A DNA stretch of 6,659 bases from Candidatus Aminicenantota bacterium (GTDB lineage: Bacteria > Acidobacteriota > Aminicenantia > Aminicenantales > Aminicenantaceae): positions 1-6,659 of the forward strand of contig SOIA01000146.1 of assembly GCA_004378665.1 (NCBI GenBank), written 5' to 3'. The first letter of the stretch is position 1. Each line of letters starts with the position of its first letter. Shown piece by piece: positions 1 to 6,625 of this stretch. The notes under the pieces are model-generated. The model did no database searches. It had not been told where the DNA came from and saw nothing but the letters and a program-made list of their open reading frames with translations. The translations under genes were made by a program, and so were the position numbers.

Positions 1-1184
1 GTCTTCTGGTCGACCTCGAGAATTTCAAGAGACAAGCCTTGGATTTGAAGTTTTTCTCCAATATCAGGCAGGCGTCTAAAATGATGCGTGATCAGGCCTC
101 CGATCGTGACATAGTTGCCTTCAGTGAATTCCAGGTCAAAAAGCTCCTCGATCTCCTCAACCTCCGCATCGCCTGAAACGATGTAATCCGATGGGCCTCT
201 CTTTGTGATCTGCACTTCTTCCCTGTCGTATTCATCCTGGATTTCTCCGACGATCTCTTCCACGAGGTCTTCTATGGTGACGAGACCGGATACACCTCCA
301 TGTTCGTCCACTACCACAGCCAGTTTCTGTTTCCTCTTCTGGAGCTCCTTGAGGAGTTCTGCGACTTTCATTGACTCAGGAACATAGTACACAGGCCGGA
401 TAAGGGGTTCGATGGAGCTGTTTTTAAGTTTGTCATCTGCATACTCGAGAAGGTCCTTGGCGATCACGATCCCTTCGACGTTGTCCACCATGTCTTTGTA
501 AACCAGCACGCGGGAATGTTTCTCTTTGATGACCAGCTTTCTGAGGTTTTCGATGGTGAAATCTTTTTTGACAGCAGTCATATCAACCCTGGGAGTCATG
601 ATTTCGCGAACAACGGTATCCCCGAATTCCACAACGCTCTTCAGGAGCCCGCGTTCTTCTGTCTCGATTATTCCTTCTTCCTGCGCCTCCTCGATAAAGG
701 CCTGGATCTCCTCGTCCGAGGCTTCCCGGAGCTCTTCCTGTTCTTCGCCTGATGTTTTGATTCTTGCGATGGCCAGCAAAGGATAAGCGAGGATACGGAC
801 AAGCCCATAGGAGGGGAGGAAAAGGCCAAGGATTCTCTTTGTGTTCAGCGCGTTGAGAAGTCTGGGCAGGGAGTCGAAGAACACGAAGTGAATCCCGAGA
901 GAAATCAGGAACATCCAGAGAGGCCAGAATCTCAATCGTGGGAATACGGTGAACAGATAGACCAGGAATGCGATGAGAAAGATGATCCTCAAGAATCCGA
1001 CTGCGGTTTTGATCTCATCAAAGGCTTCAAGGATTTTGGTGCGGTATTTCTTGTCTTTTTCCTCGAGGAAGCGGCTGAGGGATATTTTTGAATGGGAGCT
1101 CAATGACAGGTGAAAGAGCGAAAATAGAAACGCAGCCAGGAAACTCAGGAAGAATCCCGTCCATTTTAAATATTCGATGTCCAT
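1..1184 (-). CDS. corC: CorC/HlyC (CNNM-type) membrane protein: divergent DUF21 domain, CBS pair, CorC_HlyC domain; 3' end beyond window
   Basis: Translating the minus strand from the ATG at 1184 gives 394 codons, open to the window edge, so the C-terminus is missing. Four hydrophobic stretches lie at about residues 9-29, 62-82, 87-104 and 118-140, matching a DUF21/CNNM membrane domain. A CBS pair follows at about 193-250 and 262-317, with the family motifs VREIMTPRVDM (192-202) and VVDEHGGVSGLVTIEDLVEE (291-310). The CorC_HlyC accessory domain begins near 330. Relatives act in Mg2+/Co2+ export or resistance at the inner membrane, with ATP binding at the CBS pair; transport by this protein is inferred. 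It is last in the visible operon, one base after the ybeY stop, with no strong SD, so coupled translation is likely. E. coli CorC lacks a membrane domain; this is the longer form. The membrane domain is unusual: the usual acidic residue and Ala-rich motif at the end of the first helix are not recognisable. Family assignment is firm; substrate is unknown. Confidence 0.93.
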   Translation of the reverse strand, partial: MDIEYLKWTGFFLSFLAAFLFSLFHLSLSSHSKISLSRFLEEKDKKYRTKILEAFDEIKTAVGFLRIIFLIAFLVYLFTVFPRLRFWPLWMFLISLGIHFVFFDSLPRLLNALNTKRILGLFLPSYGLVRILAYPLLAIARIKTSGEEQEELREASDEEIQAFIEEAQEEGIIETEERGLLKSVVEFGDTVVREIMTPRVDMTAVKKDFTIENLRKLVIKEKHSRVLVYKDMVDNVEGIVIAKDLLEYADDKLKNSSIEPLIRPVYYVPESMKVAELLKELQKRKQKLAVVVDEHGGVSGLVTIEDLVEEIVGEIQDEYDREEVQITKRGPSDYIVSGDAEVEEIEELFDLEFTEGNYVTIGGLITHHFRRLPDIGEKLQIQGLSLEILEVDQK

Positions 1185-1185
1185 A

Positions 1186-1599
1186 TCAATCTTCTGAGAG
1201 GAGGTTCTCCATTTTTTCTTCCTCTTCCTCGATTCCCTCTGAGTGCTTATACCCGAGAAGATGGAGAAAACCGTGTATGGTTAGAAACTCCAGCTCTCTT
1301 TCCAGGCCGTGCTCCTCTGAGAAACACTGCTTGAATGCCTGGGGGACCGAGATAACGATGTCACCGAGGTAGTATTTCCTGTCTGCGCCTTTTTCACCGA
1401 TGGGGAAACTCAGGACATCGGTCGGAGCATCTTTTTTCAGGTATTGTTTATTCAGTTTCTTGATGGTTCTGTTATCCGTGAAGACCAGAGTGATTTCCGG
1501 GTCGTTCAGTTTGTAGTGCGTGGAAAGTCTCTTTAACAACTCCTTGAATTTTCTGATGTTCAACCAGTATCTATGCTGTTGATTTATTATTTCTATCAT
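1186..1599 (-). CDS. ybeY: Endoribonuclease YbeY, 16S rRNA maturation and ribosome quality control factor
   Basis: This 137-residue protein is a cytosolic zinc metalloprotein of the YbeY/UPF0054 family, involved in 16S rRNA 3' processing and quality control of 70S ribosomes. The zinc triad HxxxHxxxxxH is intact (H109, H113, H119). The family motifs TDVLSFP (60-66) and LGDIVIS (78-84) are also present. The N-terminus MIEIINQQ fits the usual family start, which supports the ATG at 1599. That start lies inside the 3' end of pgpH, giving a 29-base overlap in another frame, with only an A-rich tract and no SD upstream. The C-terminus is acidic (EEEEE at 124-128) and the protein is slightly shorter than the 155-residue E. 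coli protein. Two normally conserved positions differ: the Arg before the TDVLSFP motif is Leu (L54), and the Asp in the usual GYDH is Lys (K118). The metal site looks functional; the effect of these changes is unknown. Confidence 0.97.
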   Translation of the reverse strand: MIEIINQQHRYWLNIRKFKELLKRLSTHYKLNDPEITLVFTDNRTIKKLNKQYLKKDAPTDVLSFPIGEKGADRKYYLGDIVISVPQAFKQCFSEEHGLERELEFLTIHGFLHLLGYKHSEGIEEEEEKMENLLSED

Positions 1600-3943
1600 T
1601 CGGTTTTTTATTTTTCGAGGCGTTTTTCTTCTTTGTCATTTCGAAGTCGAAGCCAGGATATTCGACTCGGGGATGATAGAGCGTGTAGAGTGTTTCGAGG
1701 AAGGATGAGGCGATGGCCCTGAGCTCTTTAAGGGAAAAATCACAGTCATCGAGCTGGCCATCTTCGAGATAGCTGTTGAAGATCTCGTTGATCATCCGGC
1801 TCAGGTTGGGGCGTGAGGGGAATTTCAGGCTTCTCGCGGCTGCCTCCACTGAGTCAGCCAGCATGATCATTGCGGCTTCTCTGCTTTTCGGTATAGGGCC
1901 AGGATATCTGTACGCTTCCTCTTTTATTTTCTGCATTTCGGGATCGTATTTTTCCTTGGCCTTCTGGAAGAAATACCTGACGAGGGAATTCCCATGGTGC
2001 TGTTCGATGATATCTTTTATGGCAGCGGGAAGCTTCAATTTTTTTGCCAGTTCCACTCCTTCTTTGACGTGGTTTATGATCACGAGTGTGCTCATGCTGG
2101 GAGTGAGGTCTTTGTGAATGTCCGGATTGCGCATTTTATTCTCGATGAAATACTCGGGTCTTTTGATTTTCCCGATATCATGGTAGAGGGCGCTGGCTTT
2201 GGCCAGCATGGGGTCCATCTTGATTTCTTCGGCCGCTTCTTCTGCGAGCGATGCGACGAGGAGAGAATGGTGGTATGAGCCGGGCGCCTCAATAGCCATC
2301 TGCCTGAAGATCGGGAGTTCCGAGTTCGCGAGCTCCAGGAGCTTGGACTGGGTGGTGAAGCCAAAGAGGCTTTCGAAAACAGGGAGGAACAGGAATGCCA
2401 GGGAAGCGCTGAGGACACCCCCGATGAGTCCCATGATGAGTTCGCTGACGAAGATGTCCACAGAACCCATTTTCTCCGTGATGAGCTTAATGGTTAAAAT
2501 GACGAAAATATTGATCGGGGCAATCAAATGAAGGCCTGTCCGAAGGGCGGATGTCCGGTTCTGATTACCGAAATATTTGATTCCGTAGATCGCGGCAAGA
2601 CTTCCGATGAAGCAGAAGACCATCAGGTAAAAATCGCCCTTGAACAGGTAGCCCACAAGTATACTGTTGATGACGGAGTAGAATAGTGCCAGTTGGCTTC
2701 CTGCGAGGAATGCAAACAGAAGCACGCCGAGCTGAAAAGGAAATGCGTATAAATAGGTTTCGGAATGTGAAAATAGCGAAAAATTCGCGCTCTCGCTGAA
2801 CGTTCCAGCCAAAAAGAGTGAGAGTTTGTAAAAAATAAGGCTGATGATGAGAGTCACACCCATCATGATGAAGTATTTCAGAGCGAGTCTGAATTTCAAG
2901 ATCGATTTCAGGTAGTACCAGAGTGTGAGGAGAAGAAGGCCGAACAGAAAAAAAGTACCTGTAAAATTAATAAGCCAGGCAGGTCTGGCCTGGAGATTCT
3001 GGTTGATCAAACTGATCTCGTCCAGTGCTTCCCGGGAGATAACATCTCCTTTACGGAGGATGACTTTCCCCTTCTTAATGGTGTAGAAAACAGTATCGAT
3101 ACTCTGGCGGGCCAGTTCCTTTCGTTCCTCGGTTTTTATCCGGTTGTATTTAATGTTTTCTTTGATCCAGTGATGGGAAAGCGCAGAGAGCGCAGATTTT
3201 TCGTTTTGAGGCATATCCAGCTGGTCGATTTCTTCAGAGAGTGCTTCTATGGCTTCTTGGATATCCAGGATTTCTTCGAATTCTACTGTTCGTTCGAGTG
3301 CGGGTTCGATGTAGAGAGTGAAACCTCTTTCCTGTTCTCCTCGATAAAGGATGTCCTTAGAAGTGATGATGCCTTTTCGAGAGACTTTTCCGAGGATGGA
3401 GATCAAGTTCTCCTCGATTTTATCAGAGAATTTAGTGTTTATCAGAATCCTCAAATTGTTGTAGAAAAGGCGAAGGTCGTATTTTTCTCGAATTTCTCTC
3501 TGGAATTCTTCGCTTCTTCTCTCCGATAACGGTTTTTCCAGCCATCCCCTTCCTGAATTGAAGAACTCTCGGATCTCTTCTTCGGCGGTCAGGTAGACAT
3601 TCGGGTCGAGGTCATAGACCAGAAGAGTCGCTTCCCCTACCTCGTTCCTTCTTTTCTCGGTTGCTTCAGTATCCTCAATGGTGAGGTCTTCAGGAGCGAC
3701 GATATCCAAGGAGGCGATTTCCCCTTCGATGAGGTCAGAAGGCAGGGATTTGGAGGGGAGATATGCAAGGAAGTAGGAGATAACCGCCACGAACACGAAG
3801 AGATAGAGAAAGGGATTCTTGATAAGATTTTTCCAGAAGTCCGGTTTTTTCTGTTCTTCTTTTGGGGCGCTCTTCTTGGTTCTGGGCGCTTTAGGTTCTT
3901 TGGATTTGAAAAACTTGAGGTTTTTGAAGGATATCGAGTTCAT
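1571..3943 (-). CDS. pgpH: PgpH-type 7TM-HD membrane phosphodiesterase, probable c-di-AMP hydrolase
   Basis: This is a 790-residue membrane protein with the full PgpH layout. A basic cytosolic N-terminus (11-33) leads into one membrane helix (about 43-62). An extracytoplasmic 7TMR-HDED domain (about 63-320) follows. Seven helices then lie at about 321-344, 352-375, 398-415, 416-434, 436-456, 468-487 and 497-525. A cytosolic HD domain (about 535-760) ends the protein. The predicted metal ligands are H559, H588, D589 (YHDIGK), H625, H649, H650 (EQHHG) and D697. All are present, and their spacing matches my memory of Listeria PgpH apart from a few extra residues before the last Asp. Characterised members cleave c-di-AMP to pApA; that activity here is inferred from the family. 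The start overlaps the phoH stop as ATGA, with AAAGG three bases upstream. The Lys/Asn-rich tail (770-790) runs into ybeY. No substitution at a metal ligand was seen. The extracellular domain probably senses an unknown signal. Confidence 0.95.
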   Translation of the reverse strand: MNSISFKNLKFFKSKEPKAPRTKKSAPKEEQKKPDFWKNLIKNPFLYLFVFVAVISYFLAYLPSKSLPSDLIEGEIASLDIVAPEDLTIEDTEATEKRRNEVGEATLLVYDLDPNVYLTAEEEIREFFNSGRGWLEKPLSERRSEEFQREIREKYDLRLFYNNLRILINTKFSDKIEENLISILGKVSRKGIITSKDILYRGEQERGFTLYIEPALERTVEFEEILDIQEAIEALSEEIDQLDMPQNEKSALSALSHHWIKENIKYNRIKTEERKELARQSIDTVFYTIKKGKVILRKGDVISREALDEISLINQNLQARPAWLINFTGTFFLFGLLLLTLWYYLKSILKFRLALKYFIMMGVTLIISLIFYKLSLFLAGTFSESANFSLFSHSETYLYAFPFQLGVLLFAFLAGSQLALFYSVINSILVGYLFKGDFYLMVFCFIGSLAAIYGIKYFGNQNRTSALRTGLHLIAPINIFVILTIKLITEKMGSVDIFVSELIMGLIGGVLSASLAFLFLPVFESLFGFTTQSKLLELANSELPIFRQMAIEAPGSYHHSLLVASLAEEAAEEIKMDPMLAKASALYHDIGKIKRPEYFIENKMRNPDIHKDLTPSMSTLVIINHVKEGVELAKKLKLPAAIKDIIEQHHGNSLVRYFFQKAKEKYDPEMQKIKEEAYRYPGPIPKSREAAMIMLADSVEAAARSLKFPSRPNLSRMINEIFNSYLEDGQLDDCDFSLKELRAIASSFLETLYTLYHPRVEYPGFDFEMTKKKNASKNKKPNDRNNKSTA

Positions 3944-4896
3944 TTGCCTTTACGAATTTTTGCCTCAGCCTTCTGGTAGGCTTTTATGATTTTCTGAACC
4001 AAGGGATGTCTGACAACGTCCCTCTCGCTGAAGTGGACAAATTCAATCCCGTTTATTTTAGAGAGAATTTTCATGGAATGCAAGACTCCGGATTTATTGG
4101 GCTGCGGGAGATCGATCTGTGTGATATCCGCCGTAACGACCATCTTGGAATCGAATCCGGTGCGGGTCAGGATCATCTTCATTTGCTCTTTGGTCGTGTT
4201 CTGGGCTTCGTCCAGGATGATGAAAGAGCTGTTGAGTGTTCTCCCTCTCATGTAGGCCAAAGGAGCGATCTCGATGATGCCTCTCTCGATCAACCTGTTG
4301 ACCTGTTCTGTCTGGACAAGATCAAAGAGAGCATCGTAAAGAGGGCGAAGGTAAGGATTGATCTTCTGCTGAATGTCGCCGGGGAGAAAGCCCAGTTTTT
4401 CACCCGCTTCCACGGCAGGGCGTGTGAGGATGATGCGGCTCACGACTTTATCCTGAAGGAAAGAGAGCGCCATGGCCATGGCCAGGTAGGTCTTCCCGGT
4501 TCCCGCAGGCCCTATACCGAAGACCAGATCGTGTGATTTGATGGTCTGGATGAATTCTTGCTGCTTGAGGCTTTTGGGTGTGACGGATTTTCGGGAGAGG
4601 CTCAAAGGTTCTGCAGGAGAGAAATCATCCAGTTGTTGAGAGCCGCCTTCCTCCAGAAGGTCGAGGACGATGTGGAAGTCTTCTTCTTTGAGAATGTAGC
4701 CTTTCTCCTGGAGTTCATTCATTTTGTTGAAGTAGCGCTTAGCGAATTCGATTTTGTTTTGGGCTCCGTCTATCATCAGGCTGTCCCCGCGCACAGATAG
4801 AGAGATTCCCAGTCTCTTTTCGAGTCTCTTCAAGTTTTTATCCAGGACTCCAGAAAAAGAGTTTTTCCTGAAATAGGGGTTTTCGATTTTTTCCAT
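3940..4896 (-). CDS. phoH: PhoH-like ATPase (PhoH/YbeZ family)
   Basis: Starting at the ATG at 4896, this is a 318-residue protein, typical for PhoH/YbeZ. A small KH-like N-terminal region (about 15-65) is followed by the PhoH P-loop ATPase domain (about 105-310). Walker A is GPAGTGKT (129-136) and Walker B is FIILDEAQN (225-233). Other family motifs are TRPAVEAGEKLGFLPGD (158-174), YMRGRT (215-220), TADITQID (255-262) and RHPLV (296-300). The family consists of cytosolic NTPases thought to act on RNA; YbeZ in E. coli partners with YbeY, which agrees with this operon. The frame stays open upstream to 5196, but those codons do not resemble the family, overlap the divergent gene and cross a candidate promoter. 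The next in-frame ATG upstream (4950) also falls in that promoter. There is no SD before 4896; the leader is pyrimidine-rich and holds a small ORF ending one base before this start. The stop overlaps the pgpH start by four bases. Confidence 0.96.
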   Translation of the reverse strand: MEKIENPYFRKNSFSGVLDKNLKRLEKRLGISLSVRGDSLMIDGAQNKIEFAKRYFNKMNELQEKGYILKEEDFHIVLDLLEEGGSQQLDDFSPAEPLSLSRKSVTPKSLKQQEFIQTIKSHDLVFGIGPAGTGKTYLAMAMALSFLQDKVVSRIILTRPAVEAGEKLGFLPGDIQQKINPYLRPLYDALFDLVQTEQVNRLIERGIIEIAPLAYMRGRTLNSSFIILDEAQNTTKEQMKMILTRTGFDSKMVVTADITQIDLPQPNKSGVLHSMKILSKINGIEFVHFSERDVVRHPLVQKIIKAYQKAEAKIRKGK

Positions 4897-4897
4897 A

Positions 4898-4927
4898 TTA
4901 AAAGGGAGGCGGGGGTTCTTCTGACAT
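4898..4927 (-). CDS. Candidate leader mini-ORF with four consecutive prolines upstream of phoH
   Basis: On the minus strand an ATG at 4927 opens a nine-codon ORF, MSEEPPPPF, ending in TAA at 4900-4898. One base separates that stop from the phoH ATG (TAATATG). Runs of proline are known to stall ribosomes unless EF-P acts. The placement suggests translational coupling or a stalling leader peptide, especially as phoH has no SD. Against it, the mini-ORF has no SD either and so short an ORF can arise by chance. If transcription starts near 4935, as the candidate promoter implies, the mini-ORF would be almost leaderless. The function is inferred only from position and sequence. Confidence 0.25.
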   Translation of the reverse strand: MSEEPPPPF

Positions 4928-4939
4928 TTTATAAACCCA

Positions 4940-4970
4940 ATAATTACCATTAAAAGGTAGAACTTGTCAA
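4940..4970 (-). promoter_or_regulatory. Candidate sigma-70-type promoter for the phoH operon
   Basis: The minus strand has a perfect TTGACA at 4970-4965. The -10 region is less clear: AATTAT at 4945-4940 (19-base spacer) or GGTAAT at 4948-4943 (16-base spacer) each match TATAAT at four of six positions. Transcription would begin near 4935, about 40 bases before the phoH ATG. Only the -35 box is convincing, so the call is tentative. Confidence 0.4.
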
Positions 4971-5012
4971 GCTCACCCATCTGCCCATTGGTTGCTTTGA
5001 GCTTCTGGAATT

Positions 5013-5042
5013 TTGACAAAAATGAATATACTTGTGTAAAAT
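5013..5042 (+). promoter_or_regulatory. Sigma-70-type promoter for the DUF1846 gene
   Basis: TTGACA at 5013-5018 and TAAAAT at 5037-5042 are separated by 18 bases, close to the housekeeping sigma consensus (6/6 and 5/6 matches). The expected start near 5049 leaves a 5' leader of about 58 bases before the DUF1846 ATG. The -35 box sits 42 bases from the oppositely directed TTGACA of the phoH operon, so a regulator binding between them could affect both units. Confidence 0.7.
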
Positions 5043-5094
5043 CATATGCTCTTGATGTAAAAAAAGGATAGAGAAGAGAAGCCTGATGAGTCGA

Positions 5095-5101
5095 TAAGGA
5101 G
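5095..5101 (+). promoter_or_regulatory. Strong Shine-Dalgarno site that fixes the DUF1846 start
   Basis: TAAGGAG lies six bases before the ATG at 5108. An in-frame TTG at 5102 directly abuts this site and is too close to serve as the start, so the ATG at 5108 is preferred. It is the only strong SD before any gene in the window. Confidence 0.85.
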
Positions 5102-5107
5102 TTGGGA

Positions 5108-6625
5108 ATGCCCCCGAAAAAGAGCTTTGACAACGAGAAATATTTGAAGGAGCAGGCCTCTGCAATCCTGGAAAGAGTGAAGATGTTTAACAACAAGTTA
5201 TACTTGGAGTTTGGGGGGAAGCTTCTCTTTGACTACCACGCTTCACGTGTCCTCCCGGGGTTTGATCCGAATGTCAAGATGAGACTTCTCCAGAAGCTCA
5301 AGGACAGAGCGGATATACTCCTCTGTATTTATGCGGGTGATATTGAAAGGAAGAAGGTGAGGGCAGATTTTGGAATCACTTATGATGTGGATGCCCTTAA
5401 GCTAATTGATGATCTCAGAGAGTGGGGCTTGAGTGTCCTCGGGGTTGTCATAACTCGTTTCGATAATCAGCCTTCAGCGAGAATTTTCAAGAATAAACTG
5501 GAGAGACGCGGCATCAAGGTGTATACACATGGGTTTACCAAAGGGTATCCGACAGATGTCGAAGTCATTGTCAGCGATGAGGGCTATGGAGCCAATGGCT
5601 ACATACCGTCTGAAAAACCTCTCATTGTGGTCACAGGCCCGGGGCCGGGAAGCGGAAAGCTGGCCACCTGTCTCTCACAGCTCTACCACGACTACAAACG
5701 GGGAATAAAAGCAGGTTACGCCAAATTCGAGACTTTTCCGATATGGGATCTGCCCCTGAAGCATCCTGTCAACCTGGCCTATGAAGCGGCAACAGCAGAT
5801 ATCGGCGATTTCAACCTCATCGATTCCTTTCATCTCGAAGCCTACGGAAAATCGGCTGTGAACTATAACCGTGATGTCGAGATTTTTCCTGTATTGAAGA
5901 GGATTCTGGAAAAACTTACAGGAGCTGAATCCATGTACAAATCTCCCACGGATATGGGAGTTAACCGGGCCAGTTCAGGGATCAGTGATGATAAGGCCGT
6001 CCAGGAAGCTGCCAAACAGGAAGTGATCAGGAGATATTTCAGGTATTCTTGCGAGTATGTCATGGGGTTCGTGGATAATGATACGGTCCAGAGAGTAGAG
6101 CTTCTGATGAAAAAGTTAAATGTCCAGCCTGAACACAGGAGAGTGGTGAAGCCGGCAAAGAAGGCAGCCCTGGAAGCAAAAGCAGCAAAAAAGGGACACA
6201 AAGGGATTTTTTGCGGGGCAGCCATCGAACTGAAGAATGGATCGATCGTCACCGGTAAAAATTCTCCTCTCATGCACGCGGCATCCAGCCTGGTGTTGAA
6301 TGCCGTAAAAGAACTCGCTGAGATTCCGGATCACCTTCATATCCTGTCTCCGGAGATCATTGACTCCATATCGAGTTTGAAGAAAGACATTCTCAACGCA
6401 AAATCGATCAGCCTGGATTTAGAAGAATCTCTGATCAGCTTGAGTATCAGTGCGACTTCGAACCCGACTGCCAAATTGGCTCTGAGCAAGCTGAGAGAGT
6501 TGGAGGGATGTGAAGTTCATTTGACTCACATTCCCACTCCCGGGGATGAGGCGGGTTTGAAAAGACTTGGAGTGAACCTGACCAGCGAGCCGAATTTTTC
6601 CACCAAAGACCTTTTCACCTCCTAA
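5108..6625 (+). CDS. DUF1846 (UPF0371) family protein of unknown function
   Basis: From the ATG at 5108 this is a 505-residue protein, full length for DUF1846 (usually about 490-505). Family hallmarks include the N-terminal YLKEQASAILERVK region (12-25), LEFGGKLLFDYHASRVLPGF (33-52), the glycine-rich P-loop-like GPGPGSGKLATCLSQLY (177-193) and the late GAAIELKNGSIVTGK (370-384). No signal peptide or membrane helix is evident, so it is probably cytosolic. The P-loop-like motif hints at nucleotide binding, but I know of no established reaction for the family. A Lys/Ala-rich stretch (348-363) precedes the conserved C-terminal region. The gene is divergent from the phoH operon, with its own near-consensus promoter and strong SD. 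It ends 34 bases before the window edge, with no terminator visible in that remnant. Base composition looks like that of its neighbours, so nothing suggests recent transfer. Family assignment is confident; the function is not known. Confidence 0.95.
   Translation: MPPKKSFDNEKYLKEQASAILERVKMFNNKLYLEFGGKLLFDYHASRVLPGFDPNVKMRLLQKLKDRADILLCIYAGDIERKKVRADFGITYDVDALKLIDDLREWGLSVLGVVITRFDNQPSARIFKNKLERRGIKVYTHGFTKGYPTDVEVIVSDEGYGANGYIPSEKPLIVVTGPGPGSGKLATCLSQLYHDYKRGIKAGYAKFETFPIWDLPLKHPVNLAYEAATADIGDFNLIDSFHLEAYGKSAVNYNRDVEIFPVLKRILEKLTGAESMYKSPTDMGVNRASSGISDDKAVQEAAKQEVIRRYFRYSCEYVMGFVDNDTVQRVELLMKKLNVQPEHRRVVKPAKKAALEAKAAKKGHKGIFCGAAIELKNGSIVTGKNSPLMHAASSLVLNAVKELAEIPDHLHILSPEIIDSISSLKKDILNAKSISLDLEESLISLSISATSNPTAKLALSKLRELEGCEVHLTHIPTPGDEAGLKRLGVNLTSEPNFSTKDLFTS

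Noticed and set aside
205..1091. Several plus-strand reading frames of 60-86 codons opposite the CorC-like gene
   Set aside because: They have low-complexity Ser- or Phe-rich composition and overlap one another and the clearly coding minus strand. They are shadows.
2092..2418. 108-codon minus-strand reading frame inside pgpH
   Set aside because: It is an out-of-frame shadow of the HD domain region, Ser/Pro-rich and without family resemblance.
4006..4536. 176-codon plus-strand reading frame opposite phoH
   Set aside because: It is antisense to the conserved ATPase core, resembles no family I know, and its frame is explained by the codon pattern of phoH.
4913..4938. GGGTT/AACCC hairpin in the phoH leader
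   Set aside because: It has only five base pairs with a 16-base loop, too weak to call a regulatory structure without comparative support.
5102..5107. TTG at 5102 as the DUF1846 start codon
   Set aside because: It directly abuts the AAGGAG site, leaving no spacer; the ATG at 5108 has ideal spacing.
5083..5120. CTGATGAG followed later by CGAAA in the DUF1846 leader, reminiscent of a hammerhead ribozyme core
   Set aside because: The bases between the two motifs cannot form stem II (only one pair before a mismatch), and no flanking stems I or III were found.
4897..5196. Extended phoH reading frame starting at 5196 or at the ATG at 4950
   Set aside because: The extra residues do not resemble the PhoH N-terminus, they overlap the DUF1846 gene and the divergent promoter region, and neither start has an SD. 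The ATG at 4896 gives a normal family length.
6615..6623. Perfect SD-like AGGAGGTGA on the minus strand at the end of DUF1846
   Set aside because: No ATG follows at useful spacing; GTG or TTG starts nearby give only a short frame ending within the gene. It is probably a by-product of the C-terminal codons.
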